Shown one piece after another: positions 45,022-53,752 of a stretch of DNA of 64,000 nucleotides; the first letter of the stretch is position 1, and every line of letters starts with the position of its first letter. The position numbers and the translations under genes were made by a program. This DNA is from Pelosinus fermentans. GTDB taxonomy: Bacteria; Bacillota; Negativicutes; DSM-13327. Under the pieces are notes generated by a model that worked only from the letters and a program-made list of their open reading frames with translations, ran no database searches and was not told the origin of the DNA. Where the stretch lies: NCBI GenBank assembly GCA_002434245.1, contig DJJR01000016.1, forward strand, positions 24,853 to 88,852, in the 5' to 3' direction.

Positions 45022-45597
45022 TTATTCTGCATGGCAAGTTGATGTATAATATCCGTTTTTCTTTAGTATTGGTATAACCCGAATGGCAGTGAGTGCAATA
45101 AATAGGCTTAATATTAAGTCGGAAGTAATGTAAGGAAGAAGGCCTACTCCGATAGCTGCTTGCAATGTCATTTGTTTATGTAAGTAAAAATTTATAATGA
45201 GATATAAATATCCTACACCACAAGCATAAACAAAGAATAATCCTAAGAGGACTGCGCTATAAACTTTTATAAAGGTTATAGTAGAAAAGCGTTGAACCAG
45301 TTGGCCAATGGTATAAGAACAGACTATAAAACCCAACAAATAGCCAAAAGTAGGCTGTAGTACATAGGCAGGGCCGCCGCCACTGGCAAAGACGGGAATA
45401 CCGATCAGACCAATCCCAACATAAAGCATCTGAGAGTATAAGCCTTTTCTTCCCCCCAAAAACACACCTGAATAGGCACAAAATAAAAATTGCAATGTGA
45501 AAGGTACAAGGGGAGTAGGAATTCTTATGAATGCACCTACGGCAGTTAATGCCGCAAAAATAGAAATTAGGATCATTTCTCTAAGCGTTAACTTCAT
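45022..45597 (-). CDS. bioY: Biotin transporter BioY (S component)
   Basis: This 191-residue protein has six hydrophobic segments and the BioY pattern: IRIPTPLVPFTLQFLFCAYS at the N-terminus, FLGGRKGLYSQMLYV, and FGYLLGFIVCS. It is the biotin-binding S component of an ECF transporter. The EcfA and EcfT partners are not adjacent, so it would use a shared energising module or work alone. AGGAGGAAACG precedes the ATG. A promoter with a BirA-like site lies upstream. Confidence 0.95.
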   Translation of the reverse strand: MKLTLREMILISIFAALTAVGAFIRIPTPLVPFTLQFLFCAYSGVFLGGRKGLYSQMLYVGIGLIGIPVFASGGGPAYVLQPTFGYLLGFIVCSYTIGQLVQRFSTITFIKVYSAVLLGLFFVYACGVGYLYLIINFYLHKQMTLQAAIGVGLLPYITSDLILSLFIALTAIRVIPILKKNGYYTSTCHAE

Positions 45598-45634
45598 AGT
45601 CGTTTCCTCCTGTGATGTAAAATCTTATATATAG

Positions 45635-45687
45635 TGTATAATAATTTTATCTAGAATGTAAACTTATTTTAAAAAAAGGTTAACGAT
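45635..45687 (-). promoter_or_regulatory. bioY promoter overlapping a BirA-like operator
   Basis: On the minus strand TTTACA (45657-45662) and TATACA (45635-45640) are 16 nt apart. The -35 lies inside an imperfect inverted repeat: ATGTAAACT (45656-45664) and GGTTAACGA (45678-45686). These resemble BirA half-sites (TTGTTAACC / GGTTAACAA), but the 13-nt spacing is a little short. The rest of the stretch 45690-45930 up to mobB holds nothing I can name. Confidence 0.45.
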
Positions 45688-45930
45688 ATAAACAGGAGAA
45701 TCAATTGTGTAGCAGTTATAATTTTCAGAGCTCTTTGGCTTTACTTTTAAATAGAAAATGTGCTAAATTGGTAAGTGAAAATAAACATTGGGTTTGATGG
45801 ATATGGGAGCAGCCAATAAGTAATTCTTCGTTGAAGATCAATGAGATTTGATGAATGGAAGAAAAAATAAAGAGGTATGCATCGTATTAGTGGCTAATGT
45901 AAAGTAATAGTAGAAAGAAGGAAAGCGACT

Positions 45931-46419
45931 ATGATACCTCTTGTCTCCTTTGTAGGTTATTCCAATAGCGGTAAAACGACGCTTTTGACAAAGGTTATTC
46001 GTGAGTTGAAAAATCGTGGTTATCGTATTGCAGTGATTAAACACGATGGTCATGATTTTGAAATAGATCATGCTGGGACGGATACATGGAGGCACCGCCA
46101 AGCTGGTGCTGATGTTGTATGCATTGCCTCCGCACATCAAGTAGCATTCGTGCAGACCCTTACCCAGCCACTTGCGCTGGATGATATCATTCAAGGGATT
46201 AGCAATGTGGATTTAATTTTGACAGAGGGGTTTAAACTGGAAGAAAAACCACAAATTGAGGTACATCGGCAGGGACGAGAATATATTGGCCTAAAAAAGA
46301 ATCGGATCGCCTTAGTTGCAGATCAGCAAATTTATACTGGTGTCCCTTATTTTAAGCTGGAAGAGGTTAAAGAGGTTGCTGATTTTTTAGAAAATAGAAT
46401 TCGGTTATCAAAGGTATAG
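45931..46419 (+). CDS. mobB: Molybdopterin-guanine dinucleotide biosynthesis protein MobB
   Basis: This 162-residue P-loop GTPase has Walker A GYSNSGKTTLLTKV, the conserved VIKHDGHDFEIDHAGTDT region, and a LILTEGFKLEEKPQIEVHR segment. It assists MobA in attaching GMP to molybdopterin to form the bis-MGD cofactor. It opens a molybdenum block with moaC, the MOSC-MogA fusion and a molybdopterin oxidoreductase, which would use the cofactor. Confidence 0.95.
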   Translation: MIPLVSFVGYSNSGKTTLLTKVIRELKNRGYRIAVIKHDGHDFEIDHAGTDTWRHRQAGADVVCIASAHQVAFVQTLTQPLALDDIIQGISNVDLILTEGFKLEEKPQIEVHRQGREYIGLKKNRIALVADQQIYTGVPYFKLEEVKEVADFLENRIRLSKV

Positions 46420-46443
46420 CTGGCAAATTGCTAGAAGAGAGAC

Positions 46444-46487
46444 GCTGCGGTGTCGCAGCTGTGAAGGTGAGTTCAATATCTTCACAG
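46444..46487 (+). promoter_or_regulatory. Twin adjacent hairpins between mobB and moaC
   Basis: GCTGCG/CGCAGC with a GTGT loop (46444-46459) directly abuts CTGTGAAG/CTTCACAG (46459-46487), sharing base 46459. No T-run follows, so they are not an obvious terminator. They sit 13 nt upstream of the moaC ribosome site. I do not recognise the Moco riboswitch consensus here. Confidence 0.5.
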
Positions 46488-46519
46488 TTCATTTATAAAG
46501 GGAGGATTTGTGCATAATT

Positions 46520-47011
46520 ATGGCAGAATTTACTCATTTTAATGCTCAGGGCGAAAGCCACATGGTAGATGTCAGTGTTAAACATATAACGCAAAGACAA
46601 GCAGTAGCTCGCGGACAAATTTTTATGGAAAAAGAAACACTAGAAAAAATATATGACAGTCAAATTGCCAAAGGAAATGTGTTAGAAGTAGCACGTTTAG
46701 CAGGTATCATGGCTGCAAAGCAAACCCAGCACCTTATACCTCTTTGTCACCCTCTATTAATTAGTTCGGTTGAGATCCGTTTTACCAGAGAGCAGCGATC
46801 CATCATGATAGAAGCTGCTGTTAGGGTGAGCGGGCAAACAGGTGTAGAGATGGAGGCCATGACCGCCGTTAGCGTTACAGCTCTGACAATATATGATATG
46901 TGTAAGGCAATTGATCGTTCTATGGTAATAACAAACATTTGTTTAATGAAAAAAGAAGGCGGTAAGAGCGGCCTGTTTGAAAGGAAGGATGATTCATGTC
47001 TGCCAAAATAG
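46520..47011 (+). CDS. moaC: Cyclic pyranopterin monophosphate synthase
   Basis: This 163-residue enzyme acts in the second half of the first step of molybdopterin synthesis, turning the MoaA product into cPMP. Conserved MoaC stretches are MVDVSVKHITQRQAVARG, LIPLCHPLLISSVEI and GVEMEAMTAVSVTALTIYDM, with DRSMVI later. The ATG at 46520 is 13 nt after GGAGGA. A nearer TTG at 46508 is too close to it. It overlaps the next gene by 16 nt. Confidence 0.96.
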   Translation: MAEFTHFNAQGESHMVDVSVKHITQRQAVARGQIFMEKETLEKIYDSQIAKGNVLEVARLAGIMAAKQTQHLIPLCHPLLISSVEIRFTREQRSIMIEAAVRVSGQTGVEMEAMTAVSVTALTIYDMCKAIDRSMVITNICLMKKEGGKSGLFERKDDSCLPK

Positions 47012-47943
47012 CCGCTGTTTGTATCAGCAAAGAAAAAGGGGTTCGCAAAGAAAATATAGGTGAGGCTAAATTGAGAGCAAATTGGGGGATGGAAGGCGAT
47101 GCTCACGCAGGAAAATGGCATCGGCAGATCAGCTTGCTTAGTGTAGATAGTATTGAAAAAATGAAGGAAATTGGCAGAAAAAAAGGTTTGGATCTCGTTC
47201 CGGGAGACTTTGCTGAAAATCTCACGACAGAAGGATTAGAGCTTTTCAAACTACCTGTTGGAACCTATTTGAAGACGGGAGAAACCTTACTGGAAGTAAC
47301 TCAAATCGGCAAGAGTTGCCATCATCATTGCGAGATTTTCAAGCAGGTTGGTCAATGCGTTATGCCGAAAGAAGGCATTTTCACCCGAGTGCTAGTTGGC
47401 GGCAGGGTAAAAGCAGAGGATGGGATTGAAGTCTGGCATGGTATACCAGTAGGTATTATTACGGCTAGTGACAAAGGAGCAATTGGAGAAAGAGAAGATA
47501 CCAGTGCCAAAGAAATTGAAAAAATTGTGCCGAATATAAACGGGCAGGTGATTGATTATCGTATACTGCCTGATGACCAGGATGTATTAGTGGAAGCCAT
47601 AATAGAAATGGTAGATCAACTTGGTGTGGGGCTTTTACTTACCACAGGAGGGACTGGATTTTCACCAAGGGACGTAACCCCTGAAGCTACATTGCGTGTT
47701 ATTGAAAGGGCTGTTCCTGGTTTACCGGAAGCCATGAGGCGAGAGAGTGCTGCGATATCTCCAAGAGCGATGTTAAGCCGAGCGGTAGCAGGTATTCGCG
47801 GCAAATGTTTGATTGTAAATCTACCGGGTAGTCCCAAAGCAGTGCGGGAATGTTTGGAAATTATTTTACCTGTACTGCCTCATGCTCTTGAGATTCTTCG
47901 TGGTGTGGGCGGTGAGTGTGGAGCAGAAAAGGGCTGTAAGTAA
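46996..47943 (+). CDS. MOSC domain - MogA/MoaB fusion protein
   Basis: This 315-residue protein has two domains. Residues 1-~147 form a MOSC domain (GMEGDAHAGKWHRQISLLS, VPGDFAENLTTEGL, and the conserved Cys in GKSCHHHCEIF). Residues ~150-315 form a MogA/MoaB molybdopterin adenylyltransferase domain (GIITASDKGAIGEREDTS, LLTTGGTGFSPRDVTPEAT, NLPGSPKAVREC). MogA domains adenylylate molybdopterin before metal insertion. The MOSC part may handle sulfur on the cofactor. It overlaps moaC and lies next to a molybdopterin enzyme. Confidence 0.94.
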   Translation: MSAKIAAVCISKEKGVRKENIGEAKLRANWGMEGDAHAGKWHRQISLLSVDSIEKMKEIGRKKGLDLVPGDFAENLTTEGLELFKLPVGTYLKTGETLLEVTQIGKSCHHHCEIFKQVGQCVMPKEGIFTRVLVGGRVKAEDGIEVWHGIPVGIITASDKGAIGEREDTSAKEIEKIVPNINGQVIDYRILPDDQDVLVEAIIEMVDQLGVGLLLTTGGTGFSPRDVTPEATLRVIERAVPGLPEAMRRESAAISPRAMLSRAVAGIRGKCLIVNLPGSPKAVRECLEIILPVLPHALEILRGVGGECGAEKGCK

Positions 47944-47982
47944 GATAAATAGATGATTAAACATTCAATAGGAGGTTACGTA

Positions 47983-49998
47983 GTGAATCCTAAAATCGAA
48001 GTAAAGCGATCGGTTTGTCCCTATGACTGTCCTGACACCTGCGGACTTATGGTGGAAACGGTGAAGGGGAAAGCCGTAAGAGTTACAGGAGATCCAGATC
48101 ATCCTCATACGAGAGGAACTTTATGCTCTAAAATGAATCATTATGAGAAAACAGTGCATTCCCCAGAGAGGCTGACGAAACCCTTATTACGGACTGGACC
48201 AAAAGGTACAGGAGAATTTAAAGAGATTTCCTGGGAAGAGGCAATTTTTCATATTAAAGAACGCTGGCAAGGAATTATTGCTGAGTATGGCTCGCAGGCG
48301 ATATTACCTTACTCCTATGCAGGAACAATGGGCGTGGTGCAGCGTAATATTGGTGAGGCTTTTTTTCATCGTTTAGGGGCATCGCGTTTAGAACGGACAA
48401 TTTGTTCTTCAGCCAAGGGGTATGGCTGGTCAGCAGTTATGGGTTCGAGTCTAGCGCCCCATCCCCAAGAAGTATCAGCAAGTGATTTAATTATTCTTTG
48501 GGGGACGAATATTCTAGCGACGAATATTCATTTGCTGTATCAGATACGGGAGGCTAAGAAGGCAGGAGCAGTGGTTTGGCTGATTGAGACCTATCAATCA
48601 TCAGCAGCTCAATTTGCTGATAAGGTAATCATGGTGCGACCTGGCAGCGATGGTGCATTGGCTTTGGGTATGATGCGTGTCTTAGTTGACAAAAAGTTAA
48701 TCGATGAAGAGTTTGTTGCTCGGTATGTACAAGGCTTTGAGGCCTTCGAGAAAGAATCTTTGCCCAAATATTCATTAGAGGCAGTAAATAAAATAACCGG
48801 AATTGATGCTGCTAGTATCGAGGAGATAGGGATTCTATATGGAAAGGCACGGGCTCCTTTTATTGTTATGGGCAGTGGCCTATCACGATATGGTAACGGC
48901 GCGATGACAGTCCGTGCCATAACATGTCTCCCGGCTCTTGTAGGAGCTTGGGCAAAAGTGGGCGGCGGGCTATTAGCAAGTATTGGCACAGGAAGTGCTT
49001 TTGCTATGAATTCGATAACCCGGGAGGATTTTTTGCAAGAACCCACCCGAATTGTAAATATGAATCAATTAGGTCATGCTTTGCAGCAGATAGAAAATCC
49101 TCCTATTATGAGTATGTATGTATATCATTCTAATCCTGCTATTGTTGCACCAGATCAGAATGCTGTAGTGAAAGGGCTATTGCGGGAAGATCTGTTTATG
49201 ATTGTTCATGAACGTTTTATGACCGATACAGCTCGTTATGCGGACCTAGTGCTGCCAGCTACCAGTTCTTTAGAGCACTCTGATATTTATCGCTCTTATG
49301 GGCATTATTGTGTTCAACGTGCATATCCGGTGATTCCACCAGTAGGAGAAGCAAAATCCAATTGGGATGTTTTCAGGTTATTAGCAAGTGCTATGGGATT
49401 TGAGGAATCTTTTTTTGAGCAAACAACTGATGAAATCATTCAGCAATTGCTAGAATCTCCTAAGCCATGGCTGGCACAAATTGACATGAACAAGGTCCAG
49501 GAGGGAATGGCAGCAGAATTGCCGTTGCCGCCTGATTACAAAATAACATTTAAAACTCCATCGGGAAAAATCGAGATTTTTAACCCGCGGGAAATAGATC
49601 CCTTCCCTATCTATAAGCCATCTCATGGGGATGATGCACCTTTTTGGCTCATGAATGCTCCAGGTTTATATTCGCTTAACTCCTCTTTTAATGAACGGCC
49701 TGATCTTTTGGAAAAAAGAAAAGCGATGTATTTGATGATGAATCCTCATGATGCTGAAAAGAAGGGATTTAAAAATGGACAGGAGGTTATTGCTTTTAAT
49801 GAACGAGGCGAAGTTGTATTTATTCTTAAAATAGCCTCTGAAGTTCCAAGTGGCATTGTTGTGACAGAAGGGATCTTCTGGATCAAAAATACACCGGGAA
49901 AAAGTTCAGTAAATGCATTAACGTCTCAGCGGCTTACAGATCGTGGAGCAGCGAGTACCTTTTACGATACAAAAGTTGATGTTCGTTCCTTTCACTAG
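47983..49998 (+). CDS. Molybdopterin-dependent oxidoreductase (DMSO reductase family)
   Basis: This 671-residue catalytic subunit has an N-terminal [4Fe-4S] motif CPYDCPDTCGLMVE with a fourth Cys in GTLCSKMNH. Cofactor-binding segments include LPYSYAGTMGVVQRN, LIILWGTNILATNIHL, VMVRPGSDGALALGMM and ATSSLEHSDIYRSYGHY. CSSAKGYGW provides a possible active-site Cys/Ser region. There is no twin-arginine signal, so it is probably cytoplasmic. The substrate is unknown and there are no electron-transfer subunit genes beside it. GTG at 47983 is 7 nt after AGGAGG and preferred over ATG at 47953. Confidence 0.93.
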   Translation: MNPKIEVKRSVCPYDCPDTCGLMVETVKGKAVRVTGDPDHPHTRGTLCSKMNHYEKTVHSPERLTKPLLRTGPKGTGEFKEISWEEAIFHIKERWQGIIAEYGSQAILPYSYAGTMGVVQRNIGEAFFHRLGASRLERTICSSAKGYGWSAVMGSSLAPHPQEVSASDLIILWGTNILATNIHLLYQIREAKKAGAVVWLIETYQSSAAQFADKVIMVRPGSDGALALGMMRVLVDKKLIDEEFVARYVQGFEAFEKESLPKYSLEAVNKITGIDAASIEEIGILYGKARAPFIVMGSGLSRYGNGAMTVRAITCLPALVGAWAKVGGGLLASIGTGSAFAMNSITREDFLQEPTRIVNMNQLGHALQQIENPPIMSMYVYHSNPAIVAPDQNAVVKGLLREDLFMIVHERFMTDTARYADLVLPATSSLEHSDIYRSYGHYCVQRAYPVIPPVGEAKSNWDVFRLLASAMGFEESFFEQTTDEIIQQLLESPKPWLAQIDMNKVQEGMAAELPLPPDYKITFKTPSGKIEIFNPREIDPFPIYKPSHGDDAPFWLMNAPGLYSLNSSFNERPDLLEKRKAMYLMMNPHDAEKKGFKNGQEVIAFNERGEVVFILKIASEVPSGIVVTEGIFWIKNTPGKSSVNALTSQRLTDRGAASTFYDTKVDVRSFH

Positions 49999-50139
49999 CT
50001 AACATTGTGGCAGGATTGAATTTGGTTATATATTTTGTACATAAAATCTAAGATTTTGGTAATAGTTAATTGTAAGTCAGAATAAATTAAACTAGCACAC
50101 TTATTTACAGGCCAATTGACTAAGTAAGGAGTGACTGTT

Positions 50140-50430
50140 ATGAGAACTTTGTTTAAAGAAAAGATAGGTAAATTTGGATCTTTAATAAGCATCTTAGCGT
50201 TAATGACAATGTTGATACTGTTTTCCCTCTTTATACCTGAGCTGATTGCATCATCAGCGGGGCGGGTCTTTGTCGGCTTGTGGGCAATGATAGCAATTGT
50301 AGCCTTTATTGCTCATGCAAGAACGATAAAAGCAGTGAAACGACGCCCGTCACAACTACAAGTTATGCTGAAAAAAGAAGAGCATACCCATAAACGGATA
50401 CGCCCGGAACGCTTAATGCGTGAATTATAG
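50140..50430 (+). CDS. Small membrane protein of unknown function (96 aa)
   Basis: This 96-residue protein has two hydrophobic helices (LISILALMTMLILFSLFIPEL and FVGLWAMIAIVAFIAHA), followed by a Lys/Arg-rich cytoplasmic tail. I do not recognise the family. The ATG at 50140 lies 8 nt after AAGGAG. A GTG at 50131 overlaps that site. It ends at the base next to the convergent aminotransferase stop, so there is no room for a terminator between them. Confidence 0.7.
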   Translation: MRTLFKEKIGKFGSLISILALMTMLILFSLFIPELIASSAGRVFVGLWAMIAIVAFIAHARTIKAVKRRPSQLQVMLKKEEHTHKRIRPERLMREL

Positions 50431-51723
50431 TTAGATCTCTATTAAAGATAGTACATCATCTAAATTATTTAGCAGCCGATGAAGATCTTCAGCAGTAATT
50501 ACTAGTGGTGGTTGAAATGCCAGGACATTACGGTTAGGACCATTCTTACCGACTAAAATACCGCGATTTTTCATTTCTTCCAAAATGAAATCAGTTTCTT
50601 TAATTGCAGGTGTTTTATCGCTGTATACTAATTCCACACCAATCATAAGTCCCAAACCACGTATGTCTCCAATAATGGGATGTTTTTGCTGTAGGACAGT
50701 AAGACCATCCTTTAGTTTCTTGCCTAGTACAGCGGCTTTGCCAGGGAGATCATGTTTGGTAAGATAATGCAGTGTCGCTAGACTTGCGGCAGCTGTTACA
50801 GGATTTCCACCTAAAGTAGATGCCCCAGGACGAGTATAGACATCTGCAATTTCGGCTCTGGCAGTGAAGGCTCCAACAGGCGTACCATTGGCAAGCGCCT
50901 TTGCCATTGTCATGATATCCGCTTCTACGTCATAATGTTCCATGGCAAAAAAAGTACCTGTACGTCCAAAACCAGTTTGGACTTCATCAACGATTAATAA
51001 AATACCATAGGCATCCAGAATGGATTTGACGCGTTTAAAATAATCCAATGGTGGAGTAATCATACCACCATTGCCTTGAATCGGTTCGACAAACATGGCA
51101 GCCACTTTTCCGGAAGTGGCTGTTTTTATTATCGTTTCAATTTCATTTGCACAGGCTAGATCGCATTCGGGATATTTTTTATCTAAGGGACAGCGATAGC
51201 AGTAAGCATTAGGGGCGAAGTTAATGCCGCCAACAGGAGTATTGTCGGTGCGCCACATACTAAGACCAGTAAGGCTCATTCCTAATTTAGTACGCCCATG
51301 CAGCCCTTGCCGTAAACTGATGAATTCAGAACTTCCTGTGTATAAAGAGGCTAACAAAGCAGCGCCTTCATTGGCTTCACTGCCGCTAGAACAAAAGAAT
51401 GTTTTCTGTAACCTTCCAGGTGTGAGCTGGGCTAATTGTTCCGCTAGATTTACAATGTTTTCTGTTAAATAAATCGTACAAGTATGCTGCAATGTGTTTA
51501 CTTGATCACAGATTGCTTTGGTAATTTCGGGATTGCAGTGGCCGCAGTTAACAACGGATACACCAGCGAAACAATCCAGATATTCTTTACCGGTGGAGTC
51601 ATACAAATATTGCATTTCACCCCGGACTAATTGCATAGGCTGATTATAAAAGTGATATGCGCAGGGAATCAAATATTCCTGCTTTTTACGTAAAATTTCT
51701 TCAGGGCCAATATAGTGATTCAA
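50431..51723 (-). CDS. Class III PLP aminotransferase
   Basis: This 430-residue fold-type I aminotransferase shows GAALLASLYTGSSEFI after FFCSSGSEANE (PLP phosphate), the cofactor-binding Asp in LLIVDEVQTGFGRTG, and the catalytic Lys in MTMAKALANGTPVGAF. The arrangement is closest to the 4-aminobutyrate/alanine-glyoxylate (AGXT2-like) group. An internal Cys pattern (CYRCPLDKKYPECDLAC) could bind metal and is common in this subgroup. The amino donor is not predictable. It starts the minus-strand end of a run with the U32 peptidase and the binding protein. Confidence 0.88.
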   Translation of the reverse strand: MNHYIGPEEILRKKQEYLIPCAYHFYNQPMQLVRGEMQYLYDSTGKEYLDCFAGVSVVNCGHCNPEITKAICDQVNTLQHTCTIYLTENIVNLAEQLAQLTPGRLQKTFFCSSGSEANEGAALLASLYTGSSEFISLRQGLHGRTKLGMSLTGLSMWRTDNTPVGGINFAPNAYCYRCPLDKKYPECDLACANEIETIIKTATSGKVAAMFVEPIQGNGGMITPPLDYFKRVKSILDAYGILLIVDEVQTGFGRTGTFFAMEHYDVEADIMTMAKALANGTPVGAFTARAEIADVYTRPGASTLGGNPVTAAASLATLHYLTKHDLPGKAAVLGKKLKDGLTVLQQKHPIIGDIRGLGLMIGVELVYSDKTPAIKETDFILEEMKNRGILVGKNGPNRNVLAFQPPLVITAEDLHRLLNNLDDVLSLIEI

Positions 51724-51768
51724 AACAATCTCACCTTTCGATTTTTTATAGGACGAGGAATTTTTAAA

Positions 51769-53715
51769 TTACTTGGATAAGCGGTAGCGGAAAGTGCCGA
51801 TACCTAATTCTCTGGGACTTGCTGCTGCAATTTTTTCTAGCTGGCTTTCATCGAAGTGATAGGTTGATTGCTCGGCGGCGATTTTATCAAGTTCTTCACG
51901 ATAAATTTTTGTAACCAGTCCAACAAGTTCCGGAGTATAATATTGACCTTCAATGCGATAATTCTGTACAGTCCTTAAGGAGTGCAAATGGGGTAATAAA
52001 CACAAGTCTTTAGCAAAGAGAAGGTTGCTGCGTCCATATTGATCTACCATAATAGGATGCTGCTGGCCTGCTGTATCCAGCAAAGCGTATCGAGTTGTAT
52101 CCACTGCCGGATCATAGTCGCTTTGATACTGGTTAGTAAACACAGCTTCTGGTATGGAATGATCGGTAATCATTGCTGGCAATGACCCATGAACAATGAA
52201 TTCTAAAGGAAGGGGACTATTCTCAACCAATTGCATGATTTGTTCATAAGTGGCTTCGAGAGAAATCGTGGCTTTTTTCACATTGTTATTTTTTAACAAC
52301 TGTGCTGTTACATGGTTGAAAACATTAAAAGAAAACTCAGCTTGTAGTGGAAGAGTAGAATGTTGCTGGGCCAAAGTCAAGGCACCTAAATTTCCGACCA
52401 TTAAGCCATGGGGATTTATTTTTGCAAGGGAACTGAAAAATTGTTCTAATTCACCGCATTCTCGTTCCATTGTAATGCGAGGTGTAGTAATAATAACTTT
52501 TGCATCGTATTTGTCAGCTTCTTCTACGGCTTGTACCATTGTCTGGAGCGTCCAAGGAATACCGGGTTTTGCGACTTCGCCACCGATATAAATCGTATTA
52601 GCACCATTTTGGCAAGCGGCAATCAGGGAAACTAGATCGGCAACGTGAACACTTAATGTAGGATCAAAGAGCTTGTTTGTTGGATTTGGAAGTGATCGTT
52701 TGGCAAGGGTTGCCATATCTGCTTCTCGTACGGCCTGACTGAAGAAGCGTGGTTCACGTTTACCACTATAACCAATCGCTGCTGCTCCAGGATTGCCTAA
52801 GGCATAGCAAGTGGAAAAGTCTCGGGAGCGAGTGTTCTGTAAGTTTTCCCAGTCTTGTAAATCAGGTGTGTATCCCATTGGATCTGCAATATAACGATCA
52901 ATGGCTTTACGGTATGTTTTAACAATGCCACTCACAAAATCCGCAGTACGCATGCGCCCTTCAATTTTGAAAGAGGATACACCTGCTTGGATCAGTTCAG
53001 GCAATTTCATATACAAGCACATATCTTTCATGGCTAATTTGTAAGGACCAGGGGTCTGATCATCGATTGGAAGACCTGTTGCTGCATCTACTAATTGGTA
53101 CGGCCAACGGCACGGTTTTAGACAGCGGCCCCGATTGGAACTTTGTCCAAAAACAACTCCTGATTGTACACATTGGCCACTATGGGAAATGCACATATCA
53201 CCATGAATAAAATACTCTACTTCAATACCAGTACGTTCTTTTAGTAGACTAAGCTGGGATAAGGACATTTCGCGGTTTACGACGACGCGGCTGATTCCAT
53301 AGCCTTGTAATGCACGTACTGCATGTTCATTATGAGTATTCATCATAATTGAAGCATGTAAGGGAACGCTCAGATTCATTTCACGAGCCAATTGTAAAAT
53401 GGACAAATCTTGTACAATAAGTGCATCGGGCTTTAATTCATCAAGAAGCTTAAGGTAGGAGCGCATATTATCCAGCTCACGATCACTAATTAGGTTGTTG
53501 ACAGTGACATGTAAGGCGACATTGTGACGGTGAGCGTATTCAATTGCTTTGCCAAGGGTAGTATCATCAAAATTGGCAGTTGTCTTAAACATACGCATAT
53601 TAAAGCGTTTTCCGCCTAAATATACCGCATTTGCTCCGGCTTCAATCGCGGCTTCCAATACATCCCATGTGCCAACGGGAGCGAGTAATTCTACAGAATC
53701 TCGTGTTAATAACAT
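51769..53715 (-). CDS. U32 family peptidase / RlhA-TrhP-like protein, double-domain
   Basis: This 648-residue U32 protein has an N-terminal U32 barrel (ELLAPVGTWDVLEAAIEAG, AVYLGGKRFNMR) with the family signature region YFIHGDMCISHSGQC. A cluster of Cys follows in GRCLKPCRWPYQL, and then SSFKIEGRMRTADFVSG. The C-terminal half carries a second, more divergent barrel and ends with a U32-like tail. Members include collagenase-like peptidases and, in E. coli, RlhA and TrhP, which hydroxylate RNA with an iron-sulfur cluster. I favour an RNA-modifying role, given the Cys cluster. It lies 45 nt upstream of the aminotransferase. Confidence 0.88.
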   Translation of the reverse strand: MLLTRDSVELLAPVGTWDVLEAAIEAGANAVYLGGKRFNMRMFKTTANFDDTTLGKAIEYAHRHNVALHVTVNNLISDRELDNMRSYLKLLDELKPDALIVQDLSILQLAREMNLSVPLHASIMMNTHNEHAVRALQGYGISRVVVNREMSLSQLSLLKERTGIEVEYFIHGDMCISHSGQCVQSGVVFGQSSNRGRCLKPCRWPYQLVDAATGLPIDDQTPGPYKLAMKDMCLYMKLPELIQAGVSSFKIEGRMRTADFVSGIVKTYRKAIDRYIADPMGYTPDLQDWENLQNTRSRDFSTCYALGNPGAAAIGYSGKREPRFFSQAVREADMATLAKRSLPNPTNKLFDPTLSVHVADLVSLIAACQNGANTIYIGGEVAKPGIPWTLQTMVQAVEEADKYDAKVIITTPRITMERECGELEQFFSSLAKINPHGLMVGNLGALTLAQQHSTLPLQAEFSFNVFNHVTAQLLKNNNVKKATISLEATYEQIMQLVENSPLPLEFIVHGSLPAMITDHSIPEAVFTNQYQSDYDPAVDTTRYALLDTAGQQHPIMVDQYGRSNLLFAKDLCLLPHLHSLRTVQNYRIEGQYYTPELVGLVTKIYREELDKIAAEQSTYHFDESQLEKIAAASPRELGIGTFRYRLSK

Positions 53716-53752
53716 TTTTTCATCTCCAGCAATTTAATTAGATAGGGTAGTT

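Noticed and set aside
46420..46519. Moco riboswitch before moaC
   Set aside because: The hairpins do not show the conserved Moco RNA core as I know it, and the element is too short.
48609..49046. A 145-codon minus-strand ORF within the molybdopterin oxidoreductase gene
   Set aside because: It is antisense to a well-conserved enzyme and has no ribosome site.
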